This document shows positions 33,899-43,940 of a stretch of DNA of 64,000 bases, one piece after another (the first letter of the stretch is position 1; the number at the start of each line of letters is the position of its first letter). The translations under genes were made by a program, and so were the position numbers. This DNA comes from Candidatus Gastranaerophilales bacterium (GTDB lineage: Bacteria; Cyanobacteriota; Vampirovibrionia; Gastranaerophilales; Gastranaerophilaceae): contig CANQDZ010000004.1 in NCBI GenBank assembly GCA_947594025.1, forward strand, positions 1-64,000, written 5' to 3'. The notes beneath the pieces were generated by a model. It ran no database searches. It was not told the DNA's origin and saw nothing but the letters and a program-made list of their open reading frames with translations.

Positions 33899-35190
33899 AC
33901 CGTTTTATAAATTAAAGGGTCAATTTCTTTCTTGTTTTCTTCAATGATGTAAGCTGATTTTACAAGCTCAATTGCGTCGTTTAAATTTTTTGTGCCGTAT
34001 AAATAAGTTAAAGTATCGCCCTCATTTACGTGGTCGCCGACTTTTGCGTTTAATTTAGCACCAACGCCAAAATCGATGGGGTCAGTCTTTTTATCACGGC
34101 CTGCGCCCATAATTTTGCAAGCTTTTGCAATACTTAAAGCATCCAGCCTGTTTATATACCCTGATTTATCAGCTTTGACTTCATAAATATCTTTTGAAAT
34201 ATTTAAAATGGAATAATCGTCAATTACGCCCGTATCACCTTTTTGATAAGAGATAATTTCTTTTAATTTGTTTAAGGCATCACCGTTTTTAATCTTTTCG
34301 TTAATCAACTTAACTGCTTCTTCTTCCGTTTTTACGATTTTTCCGCTTAAAAGAAGAAGTGATGCAATCTTAACGGTCACATCATACAAATCTTGTTCAT
34401 AATTTCCTTTTAAAAATTCAATACTCTCGTACACTTCAAGTGCATTGCCTATGCATTTTCCTAAAGGCTGCTCCATGGATGTTATAACTGCTCTTATCTC
34501 TTTCTTAAGCTGACGGCCGATTTCTATCATAAGTTCAGCAAGCTCTCCTGCTTCCTCTTTTGTTTTAACAAATGCACCTGACCCGTATTTAACATCAAGC
34601 ACTATATAATCGGCTCCGCTTGCAATTTTTTTACTTACAACGGATGCGCATATTAAGGATTTATTATCAACCGTTGCGGTTACGTCACGAATTGCATATG
34701 TTTTACCGTCAGCAGGAGTAAGATTTGGGGTTTGAGCGGAAATTGCCGCTTTAATTTCTTTTATCTGTTTTTTAAAGTCCTCGGTTGATAACTGACAATT
34801 AAAGTTTTTAATTGATTCAAGCTTGTCAATTGTTCCGCCGGTATAGCCAAGACCCCTTCCGCTCAATTTTGCACAGTATAAACCGCAGGACGCAAGTAAA
34901 GGTATTAGAACAAGAGTAACTTTATCTCCGACACCGCCCGTAGAATGCTTGTCTGCAACATGCGGTGCAACATCTTTAAAATCAAGAATTGTGCCTGAGT
35001 TTATGTAAGCTTCCGTAAGATATGCGGTTTCTTCTATGTCCAAACCTTTAAAACAGACAGCCATAAGCCATGCAGACATTTGATAATCTTCAATTGTTCC
35101 TTTCATATAACCGTCTATCAGGAAGTTTATTTCTTCTTTGGTGTGTTTTAAACCTTGTTTTTTCTTTTGAATTAAATCGACAGCTCGCAT
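33895..35190 (-). CDS. Pyrimidine-nucleoside (thymidine) phosphorylase
   Basis: Phosphorolysis of thymidine, deoxyuridine or uridine to the base and (deoxy)ribose-1-phosphate. The 431 residues match Pdp/DeoA, with the family signature SGRGLGYTGGTIDKLES and the DKHSTGGVGDKVTL phosphate-binding segment. Bacterial Pdp of Firmicutes type is the closest match by eye; E. coli-type DeoA is an alternative. The product feeds, through phosphopentomutase, to DeoC (13.4 kb). It has an AAGGAG site and lies 9 bp after rlmH, downstream in the symporter-rlmH operon. Confidence 0.93.
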   Translation of the reverse strand: MRAVDLIQKKKQGLKHTKEEINFLIDGYMKGTIEDYQMSAWLMAVCFKGLDIEETAYLTEAYINSGTILDFKDVAPHVADKHSTGGVGDKVTLVLIPLLASCGLYCAKLSGRGLGYTGGTIDKLESIKNFNCQLSTEDFKKQIKEIKAAISAQTPNLTPADGKTYAIRDVTATVDNKSLICASVVSKKIASGADYIVLDVKYGSGAFVKTKEEAGELAELMIEIGRQLKKEIRAVITSMEQPLGKCIGNALEVYESIEFLKGNYEQDLYDVTVKIASLLLLSGKIVKTEEEAVKLINEKIKNGDALNKLKEIISYQKGDTGVIDDYSILNISKDIYEVKADKSGYINRLDALSIAKACKIMGAGRDKKTDPIDFGVGAKLNAKVGDHVNEGDTLTYLYGTKNLNDAIELVKSAYIIEENKKEIDPLIYKTV

Positions 35191-35199
35191 ATTTTCTCC

Positions 35200-35622
35200 T
35201 TATTTATGATATGTTTCATTATTTAAAATTTTAAATGCCCTGTAAATCTGTTCCGTCAAAATGAGAAGGGCTTCTTGATGCAAAAAGGTTAATTTGGACA
35301 TTGAAAATTTAAAATTGGATAAATCTCGTACTTTTTGGGGCAGACCGCAAGAGCCGCCTATCAAAAATACAATTTCGCCATAATAACCTTCCTGCTGGAT
35401 TTCTTTTAATTTATTCGCAAAGGAAACGCTGTCAAGCATATTTCCTTCTATTTCAAGCGTAATAATGTAGATGTTATTTTTAGATGTGCAGTATTCATAC
35501 AGCTTATCTGTTTCAATTATTTTAAAGTCAACAAACCCCAAAAGCCTTTTTTGAAATTCTAAGACTCCTTCCTTGAAATAGCTTTCCTTAAGTTTGCCGT
35601 CAATTAAAACTTTTATATTCAA
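35200..35622 (-). CDS. rlmH: 23S rRNA pseudouridine-1915 N3-methyltransferase
   Basis: SPOUT-fold methyltransferase that modifies pseudouridine 1915 of 23S rRNA on the assembled 70S ribosome. The 140 residues are a bit shorter than the usual 155. The C-terminal knot is recognisable: VFLIGGSCGLPQKV, SMSKLTFLHQEALLILTEQIYRA and the conserved ending ETYHK (family PYHK). The start is a TTG one base after the stop codon of the upstream symporter gene, with AAGGATA upstream, so translation is coupled. Confidence 0.9.
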   Translation of the reverse strand: MNIKVLIDGKLKESYFKEGVLEFQKRLLGFVDFKIIETDKLYEYCTSKNNIYIITLEIEGNMLDSVSFANKLKEIQQEGYYGEIVFLIGGSCGLPQKVRDLSNFKFSMSKLTFLHQEALLILTEQIYRAFKILNNETYHK

Positions 35623-35623
35623 A

Positions 35624-36946
35624 CTACACTATATCCTTGTTAAGTTCGTCGTTGTTCATTAAATCATAATTAAGCTCGTTTTCGTTATCCGCAATTATTG
35701 CGGCAACAACAACATCAGATGTAACGTTTACAACGGTTCTTAACATATCAATAAATCTGTCAAGTGCAAATAGGAATGCAAATCCTGATACAAGCTGCTC
35801 GGGAGTCAGCCCTAAACTGTTTAATACAAGAGCAATTGTTATAAGACCTGCACCTGAAATACCTGCACAGGTAGAAGATGCAATGATTGCCAATAGTGCA
35901 ATTTGAAGCACCATTAACAATGAAACATCAATACCGTAAACTTGAGTGATGAATATAACGGCAATCGTTTGAACAAGAGCTGTTCCGTCCATACTTAAAG
36001 TAGCACCCAGAGGAAGAACAAAAGAACAAACTTTATTTGAAATTCCTCGTCTTTCACAGCATGTAATAGTTAAAGGCAATGTTGCGGAAGAACTTGCAGT
36101 ACCAAATGCAACCATAACCGCTTCAGTTATTGATGCATACAATTTGCCGACAGGCACCTTTGAAAATATTTTAAGCATTATAGGATAAACAACAAACAGT
36201 TGAAGCGCAAGTCCTATACATACTGCAAGCAAATATTTCCACACTCCGCCAAACATATCTAAACCAAAATTTGACACGGCACTTGCCGTTAATGCAAAAA
36301 CACCGGGGGCAGCTAAGTACATAATCCAATCCGTCACCTTCATGGTTGCCGCAAATACGCTTTCAAAGAAAGAGACAATCGGTCTGTTTATTTCTCCCAC
36401 CCTTGTAAGTGCAATCGCAAAGACCATCATAAATATAATAATTGGTATCATTTCGCCGTTTGCAAGTGATTTGAAAGGATTTTTAGGGATAATGTTCAAA
36501 AATACATTCATTAAATGGCTCTGTTGGTTTTCCATTGTTTCCTGTACAATACTCTGCATAGTAGCAGCCGAATTTGAATCAATGAATTTGGCCGCACCGT
36601 CGCCCGGCTGCATTGTAAGTGCTAAAGCAGCTCCTATAATAACTGCTGCAATGGAAATTATGCCGTAGTATAAAATCATTTTTTTGCCGAATTTGGCAAG
36701 CTGTTTATTATCGCCGATACTTGCAATACCAACTATTATTGCACTTATGACAAGAGGAATTACAACCATTTGTATAATTCCGATAAATGCTTGTCCTATA
36801 AAACTCAGGATTTTGTGGATAACGGGAAAATCTTGCGACGGAAAATACATACCGACCGCAATACCTGCAATTAAGCCTAAAAATATATGCCAGTTCCTCT
36901 TAATTCCAAGTGAAACGGCTATTATCAATTGTGTAAAAAATCCCAT
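35624..36946 (-). CDS. Dicarboxylate/amino acid:cation symporter (DAACS family)
   Basis: Second DAACS carrier of the window, 440 residues, inner membrane. Hallmarks: AFGTASSSATLPLTI (serine-rich hairpin), GATLSMDGTALVQ (the NMDGT-like motif with Ser for Asn) and FALDRFIDMLRTVVNVTSD. It is diverged from the 10971-12218 copy, so it probably has another substrate or ion preference. A GAGG site precedes the ATG. It heads a minus-strand operon with rlmH and the phosphorylase gene. Confidence 0.92.
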   Translation of the reverse strand: MGFFTQLIIAVSLGIKRNWHIFLGLIAGIAVGMYFPSQDFPVIHKILSFIGQAFIGIIQMVVIPLVISAIIVGIASIGDNKQLAKFGKKMILYYGIISIAAVIIGAALALTMQPGDGAAKFIDSNSAATMQSIVQETMENQQSHLMNVFLNIIPKNPFKSLANGEMIPIIIFMMVFAIALTRVGEINRPIVSFFESVFAATMKVTDWIMYLAAPGVFALTASAVSNFGLDMFGGVWKYLLAVCIGLALQLFVVYPIMLKIFSKVPVGKLYASITEAVMVAFGTASSSATLPLTITCCERRGISNKVCSFVLPLGATLSMDGTALVQTIAVIFITQVYGIDVSLLMVLQIALLAIIASSTCAGISGAGLITIALVLNSLGLTPEQLVSGFAFLFALDRFIDMLRTVVNVTSDVVVAAIIADNENELNYDLMNNDELNKDIV

Positions 36947-37003
36947 AAAAACCTCATAGTACTTCTGTTTTTTTCTCTATAATACAACTTTTTTAGAGTT
37001 TAT

Positions 37004-38530
37004 TCAACTTTTTTTATTTTCAATATCGTTACTGTAGGTAACAACCCTGTTTCTGCCTCTTTCTTTTGCCTCGTACAAAGCTTTATCGGCATCTTGATAC
37101 AAAGAACTCGGGTCTGATTTTTTCTTTTCGTATTGAGCAACCCCCACAGAAATTGTGACGGAAATTTCTTTTACGTCTTCAATTCTGTATTCTTCTATAT
37201 TTATTTTTTTCTTTTCAATCTCGCTTCTAAGCCTTTGAGCAACAAGATAAGCTTCATCTAAAGATGTATTTGGGGTTAAAATTGTAAATTCTTCTCCCCC
37301 GTATCTTGAAGCAATATCATATTCACGAATAACTTTCTTTATTGTTTTTGAAACATTTTTCAGCACGCAGTCGCCAACTGCATGTCCGTATGTATCGTTA
37401 ACGGATTTAAAGAAATCAATATCAAGCATTATACAGCACAAATCAGACGATTGTCTTTTTGCCGTTGCAACTTCCTGTTTAAGACGGTGTTCAAACTGGT
37501 GTCTGTTATTTAACCCCGTTAGGGCGTCAAGTGTTGCGTATTTTAAAATCTTAGAATAGGAAGTTGCTCTGTCAACGGTCAAAGATGCCTGAGTTGAAAG
37601 CTGTTCCAAATATTCGATTTCAGATTGCGTTAAGGGTTCAAAGTGGTTATATGCAACAATGGCGCCTATTGCTTTCCCTTCGCATGCAAGAGGAAATATA
37701 CCCATTTTGCCGTTTTCTTCAACAATGGTTGTTAGAGACATGGTGTTATTTAAAATTTTAATTACATTAGAATTAGTACATTTCGACGGCCATACAAGGG
37801 TGTATTCATTTTTTCTCGGATTTTTTAAGAAGATATAAATTAGGTGTTGAGATATGAATTTATCAATCATTTCGCCCAAAATAGGGAGAATATACGCAAG
37901 CTCATATTGCGTTTCGATAATTTTTGCAACATCTTTCATTGTTTGATAGAATTTGATATTCTTTTCCATTTTCTTGACATAATCAAGAGTCTTAATTGCG
38001 TTTGCAACTTGACTTGAAGCAAGATAGATAACTTCCGGAAATGTTTTGTTAAATTTTATCTCACCGCTTAGTATTTTAAATTCAATGTTTAAAATACCAA
38101 AAGGTTTTTCCATGGAAGACAGTGAAACGGATAATAAATTTGTATCATTTTGTTTTATATTTTTTTTAAATTCCTTATTTAAATCGGTTATCCCGCTTGA
38201 TGCAATGATTTTATAATCATTCAATATGAACTTTGGAGTATGCGTATTGTTTAAATTTCTGTTATTTTTAAAAAATAAAAAATATTCGTTTGCTTTTTTC
38301 TCAAGCTTTGAGTCAACCTTTTGCCAAGGTTTTGTAAAATCGCAAACGCAATCAAGTACTTTGTTATATAAAAATACTTGCACATCAACTATCTTCAGAC
38401 TATTTTCTTCAAAATAGTCCGAAAAAATCTTTTTAACTGCATTCATAATCTCAAATTCGTTTTTTGACATTTCGAGATTGTTTAAAAGTTCAAGTAAAAA
38501 ATTAAATTTAAAAGGGCTTTTTATTTCCAT
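37004..38530 (-). CDS. GAF-GGDEF protein, probable diguanylate cyclase
   Basis: Predicted to make the second messenger cyclic di-GMP from two GTP. The 508-residue soluble protein has an N-terminal unknown region (1-190), a GAF-like sensor domain (about 195-335) and a C-terminal GGDEF domain with the active-site loop YGGEEF near residue 407. An intact product-inhibition site REYD lies five residues before the loop. No membrane helix or signal peptide, so it senses a cytosolic signal. Its start overlaps the end of the upstream TPR gene by 10 bp, suggesting a TPR-TPR-GGDEF signalling operon. Confidence 0.9.
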   Translation of the reverse strand: MEIKSPFKFNFLLELLNNLEMSKNEFEIMNAVKKIFSDYFEENSLKIVDVQVFLYNKVLDCVCDFTKPWQKVDSKLEKKANEYFLFFKNNRNLNNTHTPKFILNDYKIIASSGITDLNKEFKKNIKQNDTNLLSVSLSSMEKPFGILNIEFKILSGEIKFNKTFPEVIYLASSQVANAIKTLDYVKKMEKNIKFYQTMKDVAKIIETQYELAYILPILGEMIDKFISQHLIYIFLKNPRKNEYTLVWPSKCTNSNVIKILNNTMSLTTIVEENGKMGIFPLACEGKAIGAIVAYNHFEPLTQSEIEYLEQLSTQASLTVDRATSYSKILKYATLDALTGLNNRHQFEHRLKQEVATAKRQSSDLCCIMLDIDFFKSVNDTYGHAVGDCVLKNVSKTIKKVIREYDIASRYGGEEFTILTPNTSLDEAYLVAQRLRSEIEKKKINIEEYRIEDVKEISVTISVGVAQYEKKKSDPSSLYQDADKALYEAKERGRNRVVTYSNDIENKKS

Positions 38531-39612
38531 ATTATATCCGTGTTATCCTTATTTTTTTCAAATTTATCCTTTAGAGCGCATTCTTTTAAGGATTTCATTA
38601 AATTTCCTTCGTAACTGTTATCCAAATATGCTCTTCCTTTTTTATATTTAAGATGTTTTTCCGTGTCCAGACTTTGATTATTCAAGGTTTTAACAAGTTC
38701 GTCATATCCTTCATAAACTGCAATTTTTCTTGATACGTCATTTAAAATATCATATATATATGCGTTTTTGGAATGATTGCCCTTAATATTTAAAACAATA
38801 CCCGCTTTCCTAAATTCCTGCATTGAGGCACCGTATTCTTTTAAATCTCTGAGCAAAATTCCCAAGTTATAGTGCGCTTCGTAGCTTAGAGGGTCTTTTT
38901 CTATTGCCTTGCAGTAGTTATATCCTGCAAGATAAGGGTATTTCAGTATATGATATACAATTCCTAAATTATAGTATGTTTTATAATTCTTTCCTATTGA
39001 TAAAGCTTTTTCATAAGAATCTGCAGCATTTTCTAAGAATTTTCTTGAATCAAAAGTTCTATCCCCCGCAACACGGCTTTTCTCGCGCCAAGCAAGACCT
39101 TTATTGTAAAAAGCTACACGCTTATTAAACTTAATTGCGTTTATACCGCTGCCAAAGAAAGGTATCTTAGTCCATTTTGGGGTATTTTTTATAGCTCTGT
39201 CATATTCTTCAATTGCTCTATCGTAATTGAAGGTGGCTTCAGCAAGCACAATGGCGTAATCTATTCGCGCAATGGTTGAATTTGGATTAATTTCAAGAGC
39301 TTTTTCGTAAGCATCAAGTGCGGAATAGTAATCTTCATAGCTTACAAAAATGTTTGCCAAATTATATTGAGCTTTAAAATGTCTCGGATGATATAAAAGG
39401 GCTTTTTGGTAATTATTTATTGCTTCTTGCAGATTACCCCTCTTGTAAGACATATCTCCTCTGTATACAAGATAGTAACCCGCGGCTTTTTTTGCCTGTT
39501 TTTTATAAAAATCGGGGAAAACAAAATAACCGGCAATCAATCCTGCTATAATCAGGAAATATAGTATTTTTGCGGTTGTACTTTTAAAAATTCTCAAGTA
39601 TTTATTTTCCAT
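38521..39612 (-). CDS. Membrane-anchored TPR protein
   Basis: A 363-residue protein with one N-terminal membrane helix (about 12-30, TAKILYFLIIAGLIAGYFVF) and at least five TPR motifs, for example NLQEAINNYQKALLYHPRHFKAQYNLA and YYSALDAYEKALEINPNS. The TPR part is probably outside the membrane on the trans side, but orientation is uncertain. It is a protein-interaction scaffold; no catalytic motif seen. It lies 13 bp after the other TPR gene and overlaps the GGDEF gene. Confidence 0.82.
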   Translation of the reverse strand: MENKYLRIFKSTTAKILYFLIIAGLIAGYFVFPDFYKKQAKKAAGYYLVYRGDMSYKRGNLQEAINNYQKALLYHPRHFKAQYNLANIFVSYEDYYSALDAYEKALEINPNSTIARIDYAIVLAEATFNYDRAIEEYDRAIKNTPKWTKIPFFGSGINAIKFNKRVAFYNKGLAWREKSRVAGDRTFDSRKFLENAADSYEKALSIGKNYKTYYNLGIVYHILKYPYLAGYNYCKAIEKDPLSYEAHYNLGILLRDLKEYGASMQEFRKAGIVLNIKGNHSKNAYIYDILNDVSRKIAVYEGYDELVKTLNNQSLDTEKHLKYKKGRAYLDNSYEGNLMKSLKECALKDKFEKNKDNTDIIWK

Positions 39613-39625
39613 AATTTATCCAAAC

Positions 39626-41263
39626 TTATATGTCAAAAAGTCCGTATAATTTTTCTTCTATTATTCCGTCGTCAATTTCATGCGAGTTTTTATTAAAATT
39701 AAGAGCATTTTGATACATTTTTGCTGCTTCAATATTCTTGCCTAAGAGTTGATATGCTCTTGCACAATTAAAGTATGCAAGCACGTAGCCGGCATTGATA
39801 TCTATTGCCGTTTCAAAATATGGTATTGCGCGATTTGCATCATTTAATCCGTCAAGAAGAACAACGCCTAAATTGTTGTATGCAATATCGTAATCAGGGT
39901 CCTTATCAATTGCTTTAAGATAATAAGAAATAGCTTCTTCTATCTTGTCGCATTCCCAATAAATCATACCCAATCTGGAGTAGATTTTAGGGTCATTTTC
40001 ATTTTCTTTAAGTGATATTTTATAATATTTTAAAGCCTCGTCCATATTATTCATATCATAATAAACATCTGCCAAATTCTGATAAATTTGACCCTTGTTA
40101 TTTGACAGTAAAAGCGCGTTTTGAAACATTGAAATCGCAGCTTCATAGTTGCCTTTTATTTGATGATAGATAACGGCAAGCGCCTGTGCCACAATAGATG
40201 CCCATTCGGAATTTGAATTATTTTCAAGGGCTTTTTTGTATAATTCAATAGCATCATCGTATTGCTCTAATTGAACGTAAGCAAAAGCTAAAGAATTAAG
40301 ATATAACGGGTTATTTTCATCATGCTCGAGAGCAAGCTTAAATGAGTTTAGAGCATTTAAGGGTTCGTTTTTTCTAAAATAGACGTGGCCTAATTCGTAA
40401 TAACATCTTGAAAAATCAGGATTACTTTTAAGCAGATTTTTGTAGTAATCAATAAGTTCATCGTAATTTTGAGGAAAATTTTTCTCGGTAAATTCTATGG
40501 CATCAACCACGCATTCGGGATTTTCATTAGAAACCTGAACCGCGTTTTGAAGACATTTATGTGCAACAATTAAATCATTTCTTTTAATTGCTATATTTGC
40601 CATTTTTTTGTAAAAAACTTCTTTATTTTTAGAATTATCTATGGCATCGCAGTATGTTTTATATGCTCTTTTATCGTTATTTACGCCTTCATAAAAACTT
40701 CCTTCTATTTTGTATCTTAAATAATTTATATCGTTTACTATATTTTTAAAGAGCATTTTAAGTCCGCCTTTATTAATTAAAAATAAAGCAGAGCCGCTAA
40801 ATAAACAATACAGAGCTTCAAACAGATTATTGCGATAATTTTTCTTATCCTCAAGAAGCATAATTGCCATAATTAATCTCGCTCTCGCGGACGCCAGCGG
40901 TTTTAGTTTTATGGCTGTTTGAAATTCATCTTTTGCAGCGTCTTTATTCCCTTCGAGTGCCAAAAAATATCCCAAATACATATGCGCGTCAGGGTTATTT
41001 GAATCCATCAAAACAGCTTGCCTGCATTGTTCAACGGCACCTTGAACGCTTATTTGTCCTGTTTCATGCATTAAACTTGCAAGCCTGTAATAAGTTTTTG
41101 AAATTTCCGGTTTTACCCTTATGGTGTCGATGTAATAATCAATTGCACATTTTAAATCCTCACCGTTTCCCGTGAGTAAAAACTTTTGATGCGCTTTTGA
41201 TGCAAGCTCAAGCGTATCTTCCTGAATAATATTTGGTTTTATCTTTTCCGGTGTTTCATGCAT
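39626..41263 (-). CDS. TPR-repeat protein
   Basis: A 545-residue protein made almost wholly of TPR motifs (about ten to twelve). Clear units include NALNSFKLALEHDENNPLYL, DAIELYKKALENNSNSEWA, EALKYYKISLKENENDPKIY and EAISYYLKAIDKDPDYDIAY. A possible membrane-associated hydrophobic stretch lies at about 155-175 (ALYCLFSGSALFLINKG). No signal peptide at the N-terminus. First gene of the minus-strand TPR-TPR-GGDEF operon. Its target is unknown. Confidence 0.85.
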   Translation of the reverse strand: MHETPEKIKPNIIQEDTLELASKAHQKFLLTGNGEDLKCAIDYYIDTIRVKPEISKTYYRLASLMHETGQISVQGAVEQCRQAVLMDSNNPDAHMYLGYFLALEGNKDAAKDEFQTAIKLKPLASARARLIMAIMLLEDKKNYRNNLFEALYCLFSGSALFLINKGGLKMLFKNIVNDINYLRYKIEGSFYEGVNNDKRAYKTYCDAIDNSKNKEVFYKKMANIAIKRNDLIVAHKCLQNAVQVSNENPECVVDAIEFTEKNFPQNYDELIDYYKNLLKSNPDFSRCYYELGHVYFRKNEPLNALNSFKLALEHDENNPLYLNSLAFAYVQLEQYDDAIELYKKALENNSNSEWASIVAQALAVIYHQIKGNYEAAISMFQNALLLSNNKGQIYQNLADVYYDMNNMDEALKYYKISLKENENDPKIYSRLGMIYWECDKIEEAISYYLKAIDKDPDYDIAYNNLGVVLLDGLNDANRAIPYFETAIDINAGYVLAYFNCARAYQLLGKNIEAAKMYQNALNFNKNSHEIDDGIIEEKLYGLFDI

Positions 41264-41380
41264 GAGGGGAATTTACCATAAAATATACTGCTATCTTATT
41301 CTGCAATAAATTTATCCAAAAGTTAATGAAATATGCGAAAAATACATTAAACAGAGTAGCCGCAAAAAATATTTTTATTA

Positions 41381-41409
41381 TTGATATAATCGCATTTTGG
41401 TGTTAGAAT
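41381..41409 (+). promoter_or_regulatory. clpC promoter
   Basis: TTGATA (41381-41386), 17-nt spacer, TAGAAT (41404-41409). A TATAAT at 41385-41390 overlaps the -35 region and may be an alternative start. I saw no CIRCE or CtsR-type inverted repeat in the 176-bp gap. Confidence 0.6.
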
Positions 41410-41439
41410 GATTGTAAGATAGAAAAAAGGTAGTTTACA

Positions 41440-43893
41440 ATGTTTGAAAGATTTACAGAAAAAGCTATAAGAGTCATAATGCTTGCACAAGAAGAAGCAA
41501 GAAGGCTCGGACACAACTTTGTCGGAACAGAGCAGGTTTTGCTCGGTTTAATTACCGAAGGAACAGGCATTGCGGCTAAAACACTGAAGGCAATGGGAGT
41601 TACAATAAAAGAGGCAAGAGCCGAAGTTGAAAAAATAATAGGCAGAGGCTCAGGCTTTGTAGCCGTTGAAATTCCGTTTACGCCAAGAGCAAAGAAAATT
41701 CTTGAATTATCTTGGGATGAAGCAAGACAATTGGGACACAATTACATAGGTACGGAACATTTGCTATTGGGTTTGCTTCGCGAGGGACACGGTGTTGCAA
41801 CTAAAGTTCTTGAAAATTTAGGCGTAGACCTTGATAAATGCAGAACGAATGTTATAAAAATGCTTGGAGAAACAAAACCCGCATCCGATAATAGCGGCGC
41901 ACAGCCTGCCATGATGGGTGCATCTTCTTCAAAAGCTAAAACTCCAAGTCTTGATGAATTTGGAACGGATTTAACACTTGCGGCGCAAGAACAAAGACTT
42001 GACCCTGTCGTTGGTCGTGAAAAAGAAATTGAGCGTGTAATTCAAATTCTTGCAAGAAGAACAAAAAACAATCCTGTATTAATTGGTGAACCCGGTGTCG
42101 GTAAAACGGCAATTGCACAAGGTCTTGCAATAAGAATTGCGGAAGGCGAAGTTCCTGATATATTAGACGGCAAAGTTGTAATTCAGCTTGATATGGGTCT
42201 TTTGGTTGCAGGCACAAAATACAGAGGTGAATTTGAAGAACGTCTTAAAAAGATAATGGATGAAATAAGACAAGCCGGAAACATTATTCTTGTAATAGAT
42301 GAAATGCATACTTTGATTGGGGCAGGTGCCGCAGAAGGTGCAATTGATGCTGCAAACATCTTAAAACCCGCATTATCAAGAGGCGAAATTCAAGTTATTG
42401 GTGCAACAACTCTTGATGAATACAGAAAACACATAGAAAAAGACTCCGCTCTTGAACGTCGTTTCCAAATGGTAATTGTTGACCAGCCTACACAAGAGGA
42501 AGCGATTGAAATAATTAAGGGCTTAAAACAAAAATATGAAGAACACCACAAATTAAACATTTCAGATGAAGCAATTGTTGCTGCGGTTGAACTTTCAAGC
42601 AAATTTATTACCGAAAGGTTTTTACCCGATAAAGCAATTGACGTAATTGATGAGGCAAGTTCAAAAGTCAGGTTAAAGGTTTCTTCTCTGCCTCCCGAAG
42701 GTAAAGAGCTTGAAAAAGAATTAAAGGGAGTTATTAAAGAAAAAGAAGAAGCAATCAGAAATCAAGAATTTGAACACGCTTCAGATTTAAGAGATGTTGA
42801 AGCAGACTTAAAAGACAAGATAAGAGCTGTTTCAAACAGCTGGAAAGATGCTCAGGAAGCAAATAAACCAACTGTAACGGTTGAAGATGTTGCAAACGTT
42901 ATTTCAACAATCACGGGCATTCCTGTTGCAAAAATTACCGAGGGAGAAAGCGAAAAGCTTCTTAAACTTGAAGAAACGCTTCACAAAAGAGTAATCGGAC
43001 AAAATGATGCTATTGTTTCAGTTTCAAAAGCAATCAGACGTGCAAGAGTCGGTTTAAAATCGCCAAACAGACCAATCGGAAGCTTTATTTTCTCAGGTCC
43101 TACCGGTGTCGGTAAAACAGAACTTGCAAAAGCCATAGCGGAAGCAATTTTTGGAAATGAAGACAGTATGGTAAGAGTTGATATGTCTGAATTTATGGAA
43201 AAACATTCAACTTCAAAACTTATCGGTTCTCCTCCGGGATATGTCGGCTATGATGACGGCGGACAACTTACGGAAATCATTAGAAAAAAACCGTATTCCG
43301 TTATTCTTTTTGACGAAATCGAAAAAGCTCATCCCGACGTGTTCAACATCATGCTGCAAATCCTTGATGACGGACGTTTGACGGATGCTAAAGGTCGTCA
43401 TGTAAACTTTAAAAATACAATTATTATTATGACATCAAACGTTGGCGCAAGCATGATAACAACAACGCAAAAGCTTGGTTTCTCAACGGCAGAAGATACA
43501 CGTAAAGATAAATACGAAAAGCTTAAAGACACTGTTATGGAAGAAATGAAAAAATCATTCCGTCCCGAATTCTTAAACAGAATTGATGATATCATTGTCT
43601 TTGCTCACTTAAACCAACAAGAAATCAGAGAAATTGTAGAATTAATGCTTAAAGATTTGTTTAAACGTTTAAATGAACAAGGCTTAAAAGTTGAAGTTCA
43701 AGACGACGTTAAAGATTATCTCGGCAAAGAAGGATATTCCGAAGCTTACGGTGCAAGACCGTTGAGAAGACTTATACAAAAGAAAATTGAAGACATTCTT
43801 GCGGAAGAAATCCTATCAGGAAACTACAAAGAAGGTGATACTCTTATAATGAGTATGGAAGATGACAAAATTAAGTTATCAAAAAAGAAGTAA
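41440..43893 (+). CDS. clpC: AAA+ unfoldase ClpC
   Basis: ATP-dependent protein unfoldase that feeds ClpP. The 817 residues carry two N-terminal Clp repeats (1-150), the first AAA+ domain with Walker A GEPGVGKT (about 216-223), a UVR/M domain (about 424-460) and the second AAA+ domain with GPTGVGKT (about 553-560), then the C-terminal D2-small domain. The UVR motif and length class it as ClpC, not ClpA/ClpB. Start set by AAAGG. It stands alone with its own promoter and terminator; clpP is not nearby. Confidence 0.97.
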   Translation: MFERFTEKAIRVIMLAQEEARRLGHNFVGTEQVLLGLITEGTGIAAKTLKAMGVTIKEARAEVEKIIGRGSGFVAVEIPFTPRAKKILELSWDEARQLGHNYIGTEHLLLGLLREGHGVATKVLENLGVDLDKCRTNVIKMLGETKPASDNSGAQPAMMGASSSKAKTPSLDEFGTDLTLAAQEQRLDPVVGREKEIERVIQILARRTKNNPVLIGEPGVGKTAIAQGLAIRIAEGEVPDILDGKVVIQLDMGLLVAGTKYRGEFEERLKKIMDEIRQAGNIILVIDEMHTLIGAGAAEGAIDAANILKPALSRGEIQVIGATTLDEYRKHIEKDSALERRFQMVIVDQPTQEEAIEIIKGLKQKYEEHHKLNISDEAIVAAVELSSKFITERFLPDKAIDVIDEASSKVRLKVSSLPPEGKELEKELKGVIKEKEEAIRNQEFEHASDLRDVEADLKDKIRAVSNSWKDAQEANKPTVTVEDVANVISTITGIPVAKITEGESEKLLKLEETLHKRVIGQNDAIVSVSKAIRRARVGLKSPNRPIGSFIFSGPTGVGKTELAKAIAEAIFGNEDSMVRVDMSEFMEKHSTSKLIGSPPGYVGYDDGGQLTEIIRKKPYSVILFDEIEKAHPDVFNIMLQILDDGRLTDAKGRHVNFKNTIIIMTSNVGASMITTTQKLGFSTAEDTRKDKYEKLKDTVMEEMKKSFRPEFLNRIDDIIVFAHLNQQEIREIVELMLKDLFKRLNEQGLKVEVQDDVKDYLGKEGYSEAYGARPLRRLIQKKIEDILAEEILSGNYKEGDTLIMSMEDDKIKLSKKK

Positions 43894-43905
43894 ATAATAC
43901 AAAAT

Positions 43906-43936
43906 AAAAAGACCCCGAAATCAAGGGGTCTTTTTT
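43906..43936. terminator. Bidirectional terminator between clpC and the MFS gene
   Basis: AAAAAGACCCC-GAAATCAA-GGGGTCTTTTTT: an 10-bp stem flanked by A and T runs, between converging genes. Confidence 0.9.
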
Positions 43937-43940
43937 ATGC

